Assembly: GCF_030412015.1 (NCBI RefSeq)
Contig: NZ_JASNRD010000022.1
Location: forward strand, 1-64,000
Source: Massilia sp. YIM B02763
GTDB taxonomy: Bacteria > Pseudomonadota > Gammaproteobacteria > Burkholderiales > Burkholderiaceae_D
Length of the DNA: 64,000 nucleotides
Direction of reading: 5' to 3'
The notes under the pieces are model-generated. The model did no database searches. It worked only from the letters and a program-made list of their open reading frames with translations, and had not been told where the DNA came from. The translations under genes were made by a program, and so were the position numbers. Below are positions 18,453 through 27,739 of this stretch, one piece after another (within the stretch, counting starts at the first letter, position 1; each line of letters starts with the position of its first letter).

Positions 18453-20420
18453 ATGCAAGACCTACAACGATACGGCGCCTGGCGCGGACACGTCGCCCAG
18501 GCCCTGGAACGCTATCGCGCCTGGACGCAGGCCGCGGGCCTGCTCGACGGCGCCACCGGCCAGCGCCTGGCGCGCGCCCTCGCACGGCTGCGCGACGACC
18601 GCCTGACGGTGGCCTTCGTCGCCGAATTCTCGCGCGGGAAGTCCGAGCTGATCAACGCCCTGTTCTTCGCCGACTACGGGCGCCGCATCGTGCCGTCCAG
18701 CCCGGGCCGCACGACCATGTGCCCGACCGAGCTGGCCTGGGACGCGGCGCTGCCGCCGTCCATCCGCCTGCTGCCCATCGAGACGCGCGCCGGCCGCCGC
18801 GCCACCGGCGACTACCGCGACGACGCCGAGGCCTGGACCGTGCTGCCGCTCGCGCTGGACGCGCCCGCGCGCATGACGGAGGCCTTCCGCCAGGTCAGCC
18901 TGACGAAACGCGTGCCGGTGGCCGAGGCGGCCGCCTACGGCCTGCATGATCCCGACGATCCGGACCTGGCCGCGACCGTCGGCGCCGACGGCCTGGTCGA
19001 GGTCCCGTGCTGGCGCCATGCGCTGATCAACTTTCCCCATCCGCTGCTGGAGCAAGGCCTCGTCATCGTCGACACGCCCGGCCTGAACGCGATCGGCACC
19101 GAGCCGGAACTGACGCTGAACCTGATCCCCAATGCGCACGCGGTGCTGTTCGTGCTCGCGGCCGAGACGGGCGTCACGAAGAGCGACATCGAGGTCTGGC
19201 GCAGGCACATCGATACGCAAGCAGGTGTGGGCGCGGGCGCGGCGGCCAGCCGCATCGTCGTGCTGAACAAGATCGACGCCCTGTGGGACGAGCTGCGCAG
19301 CGCGGAGGACAACGACGCCGCGATCGCGCGCCAGCAGCAGGACGTGGCGCGGCTGCTGGGCGTGCAGGCGGCCCAGGTCCATCCGGTATCGGCGCAGAAG
19401 GCGCTGGTCGGCAAGATCGGTGGCGACATGGCCTTGTTCGAGAAGAGCCGCATCGGCCGGCTGGAGGCGGCGCTGTTCGGCCAGCTGGTGCCGGCGCGCC
19501 AGGACATCCTGCGGCGCCAGCTGCAGGACGAGCTGTCCGCGCTGGCCGCCTCGCAGGAGACGCTGCTGGGCGCGCGCGGACGCGACCTCGTCGAGCAGAT
19601 GGAGGAACTGCAAAGCCTGCGCGGCAAGAACCAGGGCATGATCGCCCACATGATGCGCCGCGTGGAGATGGAAAAGCAGGAATTCGACGCCAGCCTGTTC
19701 AAGCTGCAGGGCACGCGCGCCGTGGTCACGACGCTGTCCACGCAGCTCTACAGCCTGATCGGCATGGACGTCGTGCAGCGCCAGGCCGACGCCGTGCGCG
19801 ACGCGATGCGGGCGGCGCGCTTCTCGACCGGCACGCGTGCTCCGGTGCGCGACTTCTTCGCCCAGGCGCGCGCCAGCCTGGACGGGGCGAGCGCCAAGGT
19901 CGAGGAGCTCCGCGCCATGATGGATACGATGGCGCGGCGCTTCTCCGCCGAGCACGGCCTGGCGCTGGCCGCGCCGCTGCCGCTGTCGCTGGAACGCTAC
20001 CGCGTCGAAGTCGATGCCATCGAGGCGATCTACCTGAAGCAGTTCGGCACGGCGACCCTCCTGATGACGAGCCGCGCCACGCTGCTGGACCGCTTCTTCG
20101 ACACCATCGTCTCGCGCATCCGGCATGCGTTCCGCGAGGCGAACGTCGATGTGGAAGCCTGGCTGCAAGTGCTGATGTCGCCGCTCGAAGCGCGCATCCG
20201 CCAGCACCGCGACCAGCTGCGCCAGCGCCAGGTATCGATCCAGCGCGTGCACGACGCCGCCGGCACGCTGGCCCAAAAGATCGCCGCCTTCGACGCGGCG
20301 CGGCGCGACGTTGACGCGGCCCGCGCCCATCTGGCCGAGCTGACCGGCGCGCTCCAGCACGCGCTGCATGCCGGCCTGGCCGAGGCGGCGCCCGAACCCC
20401 TGCTTGAAACCGAACAATAG
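18453..20420 (+). CDS. dynamin-like GTPase
   Basis: A 655-residue large GTPase. The G domain occupies roughly residues 55-330: P-loop AEFSRGKSE (the first Gly of GxxxxGKS/T is Ala), G3 DTPGLNAIG and G4 LNKID. The rest is long helical sequence with coiled-coil character (about 360-650) and no obvious transmembrane hairpin. Bacterial dynamin-like proteins remodel or guard membranes; a specific role is not known here. The ATG at 18453 is used because the in-frame extension of 15 residues is non-conserved in look. It lies 75 bp after mutM and 7 bp before mutY, so is probably cotranscribed with both. Confidence 0.82.
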   Translation: MQDLQRYGAWRGHVAQALERYRAWTQAAGLLDGATGQRLARALARLRDDRLTVAFVAEFSRGKSELINALFFADYGRRIVPSSPGRTTMCPTELAWDAALPPSIRLLPIETRAGRRATGDYRDDAEAWTVLPLALDAPARMTEAFRQVSLTKRVPVAEAAAYGLHDPDDPDLAATVGADGLVEVPCWRHALINFPHPLLEQGLVIVDTPGLNAIGTEPELTLNLIPNAHAVLFVLAAETGVTKSDIEVWRRHIDTQAGVGAGAAASRIVVLNKIDALWDELRSAEDNDAAIARQQQDVARLLGVQAAQVHPVSAQKALVGKIGGDMALFEKSRIGRLEAALFGQLVPARQDILRRQLQDELSALAASQETLLGARGRDLVEQMEELQSLRGKNQGMIAHMMRRVEMEKQEFDASLFKLQGTRAVVTTLSTQLYSLIGMDVVQRQADAVRDAMRAARFSTGTRAPVRDFFAQARASLDGASAKVEELRAMMDTMARRFSAEHGLALAAPLPLSLERYRVEVDAIEAIYLKQFGTATLLMTSRATLLDRFFDTIVSRIRHAFREANVDVEAWLQVLMSPLEARIRQHRDQLRQRQVSIQRVHDAAGTLAQKIAAFDAARRDVDAARAHLAELTGALQHALHAGLAEAAPEPLLETEQ

Positions 20421-20427
20421 CGTAGTA

Positions 20428-21558
20428 ATGAAGCGTACCTCCGACTCCGAAATCCTGTCCGACCCCAGTTTTTCGCGCGCCGTCATCGACTGGCAGCGCG
20501 CGCACGGGCGCCACGCCCTGCCCTGGCAGAACACGCGCGACGCCTACCGCATCTGGCTATCCGAGATCATGCTGCAGCAGACCCAGGTCGCCGCCGTGCT
20601 GGGCTACTACGCGCGCTTCCTGGAACGCTTCCCGACCGTGTTCGCGCTGGCCGAGGCGCCGCAGGAAGACGTGATGGCGCACTGGGCCGGCCTGGGCTAC
20701 TACACCCGCGCACGCAACCTGCACGCCTGCGCCAAGCGCATCGTCGCGGAATACGGCGGCGCCTTCCCGGCCGACCCGGCGCTGCTGGCCGACCTGCCCG
20801 GCATCGGCCGCTCGACCGCGGCCGCCATTGCCGCCTTTTCCGCCGGCACCCGCGCGGCCATCCTGGACGGCAACGTCAAGCGCGTGTTCGCGCGCGTGTT
20901 CGGCATCGACGAATACCCGGGCATCAAGCCCGTCGAGGATGCGCTGTGGCGCCGCGCCGACGCCCTGCTGCCGGCGGACGAGGGCATCGAAGCCTACACG
21001 CAGGGCCTGATGGACCTGGGCGCCACGCTGTGCACGCGCTCCAGCCCCGACTGCGGCCGCTGCCCGTTGCAATCGCGCTGCGTGGCCTACGCCACCGGCC
21101 GCACGGCGGAACTCCCCGTGCGCAAGCCGAAGAAGGCGACGCCGGAAAAGCGCGCGCGCATGCTGGTCGTGATCGACGGCGGCCAGGTGCTGCTGGAACA
21201 GCGTCCCGGCACGGGCATCTGGGGAGGATTGCTGTCGCTGCCCGAGGTCGAGGGCCACGTGGCGCTGGACGACGAATCGGTGCCGGCCGACGTGCTGGGC
21301 GTGCCGGAAGCGGCGGCAAGGTTCGGCGCCGTGGAGGAATGCGAGGAACTGCTGCCGCTGCAGCACGTGTTCACGCACTACCGGCTGCACATCCACCCGT
21401 ACCGGATCGGCCTCGCCGCACGCGCGGCGACGCCGGACGGCTACGCCTGGTGGGACCTGGCCAGGATCGACGAGGCGGCGCTGCCGGCGCCGGTGAAGAA
21501 GCTGCTGGGCCAGTTGGGACAGCCCAACCTGTTCGACCGAGCGGCACGGCCCCGATGA
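20428..21558 (+). CDS. mutY: A/G-specific adenine DNA glycosylase
   Basis: A 376-residue enzyme that removes adenine mispaired with 8-oxoguanine. Glu46 lies in SEIMLQQTQV; the helix-hairpin-helix LPGIGRSTAAAI leads to the catalytic Asp147 in ILDGNVKR; the 4Fe-4S cluster ligands are Cys202, 209, 212 and 218 (C-x6-C-x2-C-x5-C). The C-terminal NUDIX-like domain, from about 235, recognises 8-oxoguanine. The ATG at 20428 was chosen over an upstream in-frame start lying inside the GTPase gene. Its stop overlaps the next gene as ATGA. Confidence 0.97.
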   Translation: MKRTSDSEILSDPSFSRAVIDWQRAHGRHALPWQNTRDAYRIWLSEIMLQQTQVAAVLGYYARFLERFPTVFALAEAPQEDVMAHWAGLGYYTRARNLHACAKRIVAEYGGAFPADPALLADLPGIGRSTAAAIAAFSAGTRAAILDGNVKRVFARVFGIDEYPGIKPVEDALWRRADALLPADEGIEAYTQGLMDLGATLCTRSSPDCGRCPLQSRCVAYATGRTAELPVRKPKKATPEKRARMLVVIDGGQVLLEQRPGTGIWGGLLSLPEVEGHVALDDESVPADVLGVPEAAARFGAVEECEELLPLQHVFTHYRLHIHPYRIGLAARAATPDGYAWWDLARIDEAALPAPVKKLLGQLGQPNLFDRAARPR

Positions 21559-22244
21559 CACGCTCGCAGCGTTTGCTGGCCCTGCTCCAGGCCATGCGCG
21601 GCTACCGCGCGCCCGTCACCGGCGACGCGCTGGCGGACAAGCTCGGGGTCAGCCTGCGCACGCTGTACCGCGACATCGCGACCCTGCGCGAACAGGGTGC
21701 GCGCATCGAAGGAGAGCCTGGCCTGGGCTATGTGCTGAAGCCCGGCTTTTTGCTGCCGCCGCTGATGTTCACGCAGGAAGAGATCGAGGCGCTGGTGCTG
21801 GGCGGGCGCTGGGTCGCGCAGCATGGCGACGCGCGGCTGGCCGAGGCGGCGCGCGAAGCCGTAGACAAGATCGCCTCGGTGTTGCCGGCGCCGCTGCGCC
21901 GCACGCTCGACGATACCGCGCTGCTGGTCGCCAGCGCGCGCGAGGCGGGACCGCCCGGCCCGCACATGGCGCCCATCCGCGCCGCCCTGCGCGACGAATG
22001 CAAGCTCGTGCTCGACTACCGCGCGGAAAACGGCGCCGCCTCCCGGCGCACCGTGTGGCCGGTGGCGCTGGGGTTCTTCGAACGGGTACGCATGCTGGTC
22101 GCCTGGTGCGAGCTGCGCCAGGAATTCCGCCATTTCCGCCTGGACCGCATCGCCGCGCTCACGGCCACCACGCAGCGCTATCCGCGCCACCGCCGGGCAC
22201 TGCTGCAGGAATGGCGCGCCATCGAGGGGCTTCCCGAGCGCTAG
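21555..22244 (+). CDS. YafY-type HTH/WYL-domain transcriptional regulator
   Basis: A 229-residue regulator: an N-terminal winged helix-turn-helix of the HTH_11 type (LADKLGVSLRTLYRDIATLR, about 25-45) and a C-terminal WYL domain whose signature region reads TVWPVALGFFERVRMLVAWCELR. The start ATG overlaps the mutY stop (ATGA), so it is translationally coupled to the repair gene. It precedes the VOC gene by 85 bp and could regulate it. WYL domains often sense nucleic-acid ligands or DNA damage; the ligand here is unknown. Confidence 0.88.
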   Translation: MTRSQRLLALLQAMRGYRAPVTGDALADKLGVSLRTLYRDIATLREQGARIEGEPGLGYVLKPGFLLPPLMFTQEEIEALVLGGRWVAQHGDARLAEAAREAVDKIASVLPAPLRRTLDDTALLVASAREAGPPGPHMAPIRAALRDECKLVLDYRAENGAASRRTVWPVALGFFERVRMLVAWCELRQEFRHFRLDRIAALTATTQRYPRHRRALLQEWRAIEGLPER

Positions 22245-22329
22245 CGGACCAGGACCATCACGCTGCTGACGGAAACTGACAGTGCCCTTCCCTACACTGG
22301 CCGCACTGTCAACCACCGAAGGAGCACGC

Positions 22330-22698
22330 ATGATCACCCCGCACTACACCATTCTCTACGTCGCCGATCCGCAGGCCAGCGCACGCCTGTACGCCCGGCT
22401 GCTCGGCGCGGACGCCATCGATGCTGCGCCGACGTTTTCCCTGTTCGCCATCGAGGGCGGCCGCATGCTGGGCCTGTGGCAGAAGGATGCCGTCAAGCCC
22501 GCGGCGGATTTCCATGGCAGCGGCAGCGAGATCGCGCTGAACGTGCCCAGGACGGCCGACGTGGATGCCCTGTACGCCACCTGGCGCGAGGCCGGCCTGA
22601 CGATGCTGCAAGCGCCGCAGCAAGTGGATTTCGGCTACACGTTCACGGCTGCGGATCCGGATGGGCACCGGCTGCGGGTGTTTGCGCGGGTCGAATAA
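22330..22698 (+). CDS. VOC-family (glyoxalase/bleomycin-resistance fold) protein
   Basis: A 122-residue protein with two beta-alpha-beta-beta-beta modules: HYTILYVADPQASARLYARL at the start and FTAADPDGHRLRVFA at the end. The fold is shared by glyoxalases, dioxygenases and antibiotic-binding proteins, so no reaction is assigned. A GAAGGAG ribosome binding site at 22318 fixes the start at 22330. It often accompanies a YafY-type regulator. It ends 12 bp before a REPIN-like repeat and is convergent with dgt. Confidence 0.87.
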   Translation: MITPHYTILYVADPQASARLYARLLGADAIDAAPTFSLFAIEGGRMLGLWQKDAVKPAADFHGSGSEIALNVPRTADVDALYATWREAGLTMLQAPQQVDFGYTFTAADPDGHRLRVFARVE

Positions 22699-22710
22699 AT
22701 TTTGCATGCC

Positions 22711-22793
22711 GTCGTCCCTGCGCAGGCAGGGACCTCATTTCGCGCACCGCTCGACTACCCGAAAAATTAGGCCCCTGCCTGCGCAGGGGCGAC
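22711..22793. repeat. REPIN-like palindromic repeat, copy C
   Basis: Arms GTCGTCCCTGCGCAGGCAGG and the near-complement ending GCCTGCGCAGGGGCGAC, around a loop of about 35 nt that is the most diverged of the five copies. It fills the space between the convergent stops of the VOC gene (12 bp away) and dgt (12 bp away), where it may serve as a bidirectional hairpin. Confidence 0.85.
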
Positions 22794-22805
22794 GGAAGGT
22801 ACGGG

Positions 22806-23945
22806 TTACAGCTCGTCCAGCGAGAAGATGCGCTTGTGCTCGCGGATCGCGTAGCGGTCCGTCATGCCCGCGATGTAGTCGGCGATCTTGCGCGCCTGCT
22901 TCATCGTGTCGCCGGACGCCACCTGGTAGTCGAACGGCAGCAGCACCGGATCCGTCATGAAGGCGTCGAACAGCTCGCGCACGATGCGGCTGGCCTTCAC
23001 GCGCATGCGGTTGACCTTGTAGTGGCGGTACAGGTTGGCGTACAGGAAGCGCTTCAGTGCCGTCGTTTCCGTGCGCATCTGCGGCGAGAAGCGGATCAAT
23101 GGCTGCGCCGCGCGCACGTCATCGATCGACTGCGGGTTCGCCTCGCGGATCAGCGCGGCCGAGGTCTCGACCAGGTCGGCCGTCATCGCCGTGATCATCA
23201 GGCGGATCGTCTCGTACAGCTCGCGCCGGCCCGGCAGGCCCGGGTACTGCGCCACGACCTGGCGGTGCAGGCGCGCGAACAGTGCCACCTCTTCCATCTG
23301 CTTCATCGTCAAGAGGCCCGAACGCAGGCCGTCGTCGATGTCGTGGTTGTTGTAGGCGATTTCGTCGGCGATGTTGGTGAGCTGGGCTTCCAGGCTCGGT
23401 TGCGTGCGGTCGACGAAGCGCTGGCCCAGCTCGCCCAGCTGGCGCGCATTCGTGAGCGAGCAGTGCTTCAGGATGCCCTCGCGCGTCTCGAAGGTCAGGT
23501 TCAGGCCGTCGAAGGCGCCGTAGTGCTCCTCGAGGTGGTCGACCACGCGCAGGCTCTGCAGGTTGTGCTCGAAGCCGCCGTAGTCCTTCATGCAGTCGTT
23601 CAGCACGTCCTGGCCCACGTGGCCGAAGGGCGTGTGGCCCAGGTCGTGGGCCAGCGCCGTGGCCTCGACCAGGTCTTCGTTCAGGCGCAGGCTGCGCGCC
23701 AGCGTGCGCGCGATCTGGGCGACCTCGATCGAGTGCGTCAGGCGCGTGCGGAACAAATCGCCCTCGTGGTTCAGGAAGACCTGGGTTTTATACTCGAGCC
23801 GGCGGAACGCGGTGGAGTGGATGATGCGGTCGCGGTCGCGCTGGAACTCGCTGCGCGAGCCGGCCGGCCCTTCCGGATGGCGACGCCCCAGGCTCTTCGA
23901 CGAGTGCGCCGCATACGGTGCCAGATGGGCGTCGAAATCGATCAT
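22806..23945 (-). CDS. dgt: deoxyguanosinetriphosphate triphosphohydrolase-like protein
   Basis: A 379-residue HD-superfamily dNTP triphosphohydrolase, cleaving dNTPs to deoxynucleosides and tripolyphosphate. Motifs are [11 protein letters not shown], the metal ligands in [15 protein letters not shown] and [15 protein letters not shown] (the HD pair), EGILKH, and the late DIADE-type block [16 protein letters not shown]. The start at 23945 overlaps the aroB-domain stop as ATGA, so the gene is coupled to the pil/aro operon. This non-E. coli short form is typical of beta- and alphaproteobacteria. Confidence 0.94.
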   Translation of the reverse strand: MIDFDAHLAPYAAHSSKSLGRRHPEGPAGSRSEFQRDRDRIIHSTAFRRLEYKTQVFLNHEGDLFRTRLTHSIEVAQIARTLARSLRLNEDLVEATALAHDLGHTPFGHVGQDVLNDCMKDYGGFEHNLQSLRVVDHLEEHYGAFDGLNLTFETREGILKHCSLTNARQLGELGQRFVDRTQPSLEAQLTNIADEIAYNNHDIDDGLRSGLLTMKQMEEVALFARLHRQVVAQYPGLPGRRELYETIRLMITAMTADLVETSAALIREANPQSIDDVRAAQPLIRFSPQMRTETTALKRFLYANLYRHYKVNRMRVKASRIVRELFDAFMTDPVLLPFDYQVASGDTMKQARKIADYIAGMTDRYAIREHKRIFSLDEL

Positions 23946-25609
23946 GATGCGCTTTCTCCTACCGTGGCCGCCAGCGTGGCCAGCAAGTGTTCGCGCGGCG
24001 CGCCCGTCACGCTGGGGCTGCCCAGCGGCTTGAGCAGGATGAACTTGATCGCCCCGCCCTCGTTCTTCTTGTCGACTTCCATCAGCTCGATCCAGCGCTC
24101 GGTGCCCAGGTCCGGCGCCGTCACCGGCAGGCCGGCGGCCTGCGCCAGCTTGCGCACGCGCTCCACGCTGGCGGCGTCGACGAGGCCAAGGCGGTGCGAC
24201 AGGTCGGCCGCCATCACCATGCCGCAGCCGACCGCCTCGCCGTGCAGCCAGGCGCCGTAGCCCAGGCCGGCCTCGATCGCGTGGCCGAAGGTGTGGCCGA
24301 AGTTCAGCACGGCGCGCAGGCCGCCTTCGCGCTCGTCGCGCTTGACGACGTCGGACTTGATCTCGCAGGAACGCGCGATCGCGTACGCCAGGGCCGCGTG
24401 GTCGCGCGCCACCAGCTTGCCGATGTTCCGCTCGATCCAGTCGAAGAAGGCGGCATCGAGGATGGCGCCGTGCTTGATGACTTCGGCCAGGCCGGCCGAC
24501 AGTTCGCGGTCCGGCAGCGTGTCCAGCGTGGCGGTGTCGGCGATGACGGCGCGCGGCTGGTAGAAGGCGCCGATCATGTTCTTGCCGAGCGGGTGGTTGA
24601 TGCCCGTCTTGCCGCCCACCGAGGAATCGACCTGCGCCAGCAGCGTGGTCGGGATCTGCACGAACGGCACGCCGCGCATATAGCTGCTGGCGGCAAAGCC
24701 CGTGAGGTCGCCGATCACGCCGCCGCCCAGCGCGACGAGCGTGGTCTTGCGGTCGCACTTGTTGGCCAGCAGCGCGTCGAACACGAGGTTCAAGCTCTCC
24801 CAGTTCTTGTATTCCTCGCCGTCCGGCAGCACGATGGGGACGACCTCGCGGCCGGCCGCGCGCAGCGGCGCCGCGACCTTGTCCAGGTACAGCGGGGCGA
24901 CGGTCGTGTTGGTGACGATCGCCACCTTGCCCCCGGCGCCGATGTGGCGGGTCAGCAGTCCCGCATCGTCCAGCAGGCCGCGGCCGATGACGATGGGGTA
25001 GCTGCGCTCGCCGAGGTCGACGTTAATGGTCGTACATGCTTGTTGCTCGTTCATTCTGTTTCTTGCCTTGCGTGCGCGCGCCGCTTCCAGCGCCGCGATC
25101 TGGTCCAGTATCGTTTGTACCATCGATTGTACGTTAGGCCGGCCCGTATCGATGACGAGGTCCGCGATCTCGCGGTACAGCGGCTCGCGCTGCGCCGTCA
25201 GGTCTTCCAGCTTCCTGCGCGGGTCGGCCGTCTGCAGCAGCGGGCGGTTGCGGTCGTGGGCGGTGCGCTGCAGGATGCTGTTCACGCTGGCGCGCAGATA
25301 GACCACCGTGCCGCGCTCGGCCAGCAGCTTGCGGCTGTCCGGATTGAGCACGGCGCCGCCGCCCGTGGCCAGCACGATGCCGTTCTGCGCCGTCAGGTCG
25401 CGGATCACGTCGGCCTCGCGCCGGCGGAAACTCGGCTCGCCCTCGATCTCGAAGATCCACGGGATCGACGCGCCGGTGCGTGCCTCGATCTCGTGGTCCG
25501 AGTCGATGAACGTCATGTTCAGCCGCCGCGCCAGCAATCGCCCGATGGTCGTCTTGCCGGCGCCCATCAGGCCGACGAGGAAAATATTGTTGTTCTTGCA
25601 GTCAGGCAC
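23942..25609 (-). CDS. aroKB: fused shikimate kinase / 3-dehydroquinate synthase
   Basis: One uninterrupted 555-residue frame holds two enzymes of the shikimate pathway. Residues 1-180 are shikimate kinase: P-loop GLMGAGKT (13-20), the shikimate-binding DSD (about 36-38) and ATGGGAV. Residues 186-555 are 3-dehydroquinate synthase: [19 protein letters not shown] (NAD site), [13 protein letters not shown], and metal ligands in AEVIKHG and [12 protein letters not shown] translated the junction (25030-25110): it reads through [13 protein letters not shown] without a stop. Met186 (ATG at 25054), preceded by AAGGCAAG, could give separate AroB. In most relatives the two are adjacent separate genes. 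It lies downstream of the pil genes and is coupled to dgt. Confidence 0.93.
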   Translation of the reverse strand: MPDCKNNNIFLVGLMGAGKTTIGRLLARRLNMTFIDSDHEIEARTGASIPWIFEIEGEPSFRRREADVIRDLTAQNGIVLATGGGAVLNPDSRKLLAERGTVVYLRASVNSILQRTAHDRNRPLLQTADPRRKLEDLTAQREPLYREIADLVIDTGRPNVQSMVQTILDQIAALEAARARKARNRMNEQQACTTINVDLGERSYPIVIGRGLLDDAGLLTRHIGAGGKVAIVTNTTVAPLYLDKVAAPLRAAGREVVPIVLPDGEEYKNWESLNLVFDALLANKCDRKTTLVALGGGVIGDLTGFAASSYMRGVPFVQIPTTLLAQVDSSVGGKTGINHPLGKNMIGAFYQPRAVIADTATLDTLPDRELSAGLAEVIKHGAILDAAFFDWIERNIGKLVARDHAALAYAIARSCEIKSDVVKRDEREGGLRAVLNFGHTFGHAIEAGLGYGAWLHGEAVGCGMVMAADLSHRLGLVDAASVERVRKLAQAAGLPVTAPDLGTERWIELMEVDKKNEGGAIKFILLKPLGSPSVTGAPREHLLATLAATVGESAS

Positions 25610-25695
25610 TATTGATCGCTCAAAATGCGGACGGCCAGGATAACCTGGCCGCCGCGTGTCATTCGGTCGCCCCGCCAGGGGCGTGCTCGTGCATT

Positions 25696-27672
25696 TTACG
25701 GGCAGGTGAACGACAGTTTAAACGGAATATTCGTCACCGAGCCTAACGGCGTGGTCACGGTGACGTTGAACGAGGCTTGGGTCGCGTTCTTGCACTCCGT
25801 GGGCTGCGTGCTGGAAATGCTGAACGTGTGGGTCGAACCCTGGTTGCCGCTAATGGAATTGCCGGTCGGATCGTCCACATTGGTGGTGCCGTGCGGCGCG
25901 ATGTTCGGCACCGTGGCCGGCACGACGGCCGACGCGTTCCCGTTCAGCATGCTCGTGATCTCGACCCGGCTGCCGGCCGGCATCGGGTTCAGGTTCACGT
26001 CGTTCAGCTCCAGCTGGAACACCTTGGTCGCGCTCGAGGCGATCGTGCCCAGGTCGTTCGGATTGGTCGCATCGAACGAGACCTTGGTGCCGCTCATGAA
26101 CGTATTGACGGCCGTGCTGCCGCTGAAGAAGATCGCCGTCTTCTGGTACAGCACGTTGCTGCCGTCGGTCGTGCTGGCGCAGATCGTGGCCAGGCCGGCG
26201 CGGGTGGCGTCCGGGCTGGCGGCATTGCACGGCGTCGCCGGCAGGCCCGGGGTGGCGGTGAACGGTTGCTGCGTGCGGAACGGCACCGAGCAGTTGCCGT
26301 TGACGGTATTGCAGCCGCCGGTGCTGGACGAGCCGACCGCGCCCATATTGGTCTGGAATACGATCGGGGTGCCGTCAGGGACCAGGTTGCCGAAGGCATC
26401 GCCGAGGCTGACGGTGATCGTGGCGGCCGAGCCGTTCAGGATGTTCCAGCCCTCGACGTTGAACTTGTCGGTCGCGAGCGTGAAGGCGCGCTGCACCGGC
26501 AGGCCGTTGGTGACGACGATGGAGTCCGACATCGTCGAGATGTCCGGGCCGGTGCCGCTCGCGGTGCCCGGCAGGGTCGCCTGCACGCGGAACGAGGTCG
26601 GCGTGGTGCCCGAATTGACGGTGGTGATCACGCTGCCGCTGGCATCGGTCGTATCGCTGGCCTTGTTGATCCTGACGTAGGGCGACGCGGTGGAGAAGTT
26701 CACCTGCTTGCCCGCCAGCGGGTTGCCGAAGCTGTCGACGACCTTGAAGGTCAGCACGGCGGTCTCGGTACGGCCGTTGCCGCCCTGGCCCTGGATCACG
26801 ATCGACTGGTTGGTCGGGGTGGCGCCCACGAACTGCACCGACGCGGCCGACGGCGGCGCGATCGTCACGGCAGTGGTGGCGGCCTGCGCGATGCCGTCGG
26901 CCGACACGGTGATGGTGTCGTTGTTGGCGCAACCCTTGTCGCGGTAGACGGTCTGCGCGGTGCCGTTGTTGGTCGCCACGGTGGCGGCCAGCGTGGCCTT
27001 GCCGGCGGTGACGCACGCCGAGCTGAAGCTCACGTTGACCTGCTGGCTGGTGTACTTGGCGCCGCCGCTCAGCAGGTCGACCGACAGCACGGTCGAGCCG
27101 TAGGCCTGGAGGCTGGACGGCGAGGCGCTCAAGGCGCCGAACGCCAGCGTGGTCGCGCCGACCGAGTAGTTGCCGGTGCCGCTCACGGTGGCGCCGGCCA
27201 CGCTGGTGGTCGCGGTGACAGTGCCGGCGCCGCCGGCGGCCAGGCTGGCGGCGCGCATGGTGACGCTGGCCACGCCGTTGGCGTCGGTCAGGGCCGTGCC
27301 CGCCGTCGGCGAGAAGGTCGCCAGGCTGTTGTCGGTGGCGAAGGTGACGATGGCGTTCGGGACCGGCTTCTTGTTCGCGTCCAGCACGGTGGCCTTGACG
27401 GTCAGCGGGGTCGCGCCGCTCAGGGCGTTGGTGCTGGCGCCGCCGGCATTGGAAAAGGCCAGCGTGACGGCCGCGCTGTTGGTGACGGTGCCGCTGCCGC
27501 CGTTGCCGGTGGAGCCGCCGCCGGTGGAACCGCTGCCGCTGCCGCCGGTCGTGCCCGGATTGCCGCCGCCGCCGCCACAGGCGGCAAGCAGCAGCGCGAT
27601 CGCCATCCCACTCGCCAGGGTGGCTGCACGCACGCCGTGGCGTGCCGCGAAATCATGCTCGTAGTTGTTCAT
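25696..27672 (-). CDS. Ig-like (Big_1/invasin-type) domain lipoprotein
   Basis: A 658-residue surface-type protein. It has a signal with a long N-terminal part and a lipobox (LLAACGG, Cys32), a Gly/Ser-rich linker (about 33-65) and several immunoglobulin-like beta domains. The clearest Big_1 signatures are [18 protein letters not shown] with [32 protein letters not shown] with [10 protein letters not shown], and [19 protein letters not shown]. The final ~120 residues are beta-rich without a known name. It lies between pilQ (67 bp) and aroKB (86 bp) on the same strand. It could be an adhesin or pilus-associated factor; this rests on position only. Confidence 0.82.
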   Translation of the reverse strand: MNNYEHDFAARHGVRAATLASGMAIALLLAACGGGGGNPGTTGGSGSGSTGGGSTGNGGSGTVTNSAAVTLAFSNAGGASTNALSGATPLTVKATVLDANKKPVPNAIVTFATDNSLATFSPTAGTALTDANGVASVTMRAASLAAGGAGTVTATTSVAGATVSGTGNYSVGATTLAFGALSASPSSLQAYGSTVLSVDLLSGGAKYTSQQVNVSFSSACVTAGKATLAATVATNNGTAQTVYRDKGCANNDTITVSADGIAQAATTAVTIAPPSAASVQFVGATPTNQSIVIQGQGGNGRTETAVLTFKVVDSFGNPLAGKQVNFSTASPYVRINKASDTTDASGSVITTVNSGTTPTSFRVQATLPGTASGTGPDISTMSDSIVVTNGLPVQRAFTLATDKFNVEGWNILNGSAATITVSLGDAFGNLVPDGTPIVFQTNMGAVGSSSTGGCNTVNGNCSVPFRTQQPFTATPGLPATPCNAASPDATRAGLATICASTTDGSNVLYQKTAIFFSGSTAVNTFMSGTKVSFDATNPNDLGTIASSATKVFQLELNDVNLNPMPAGSRVEITSMLNGNASAVVPATVPNIAPHGTTNVDDPTGNSISGNQGSTHTFSISSTQPTECKNATQASFNVTVTTPLGSVTNIPFKLSFTCP

Positions 27673-27739
27673 CTCTGCTCTTTGTTGATTATTGTTGCTG
27701 AAATTTGTACTGCATTCGCGGCCTGCCGGCGGGAGCCGA

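Noticed and set aside
23946-24758. Long N-terminal extension of dgt running opposite-frame through aroB
   Set aside because: The extension is an out-of-frame read of aroB; the conserved Dgt N-terminus begins at 23945 with an ATGA overlap.
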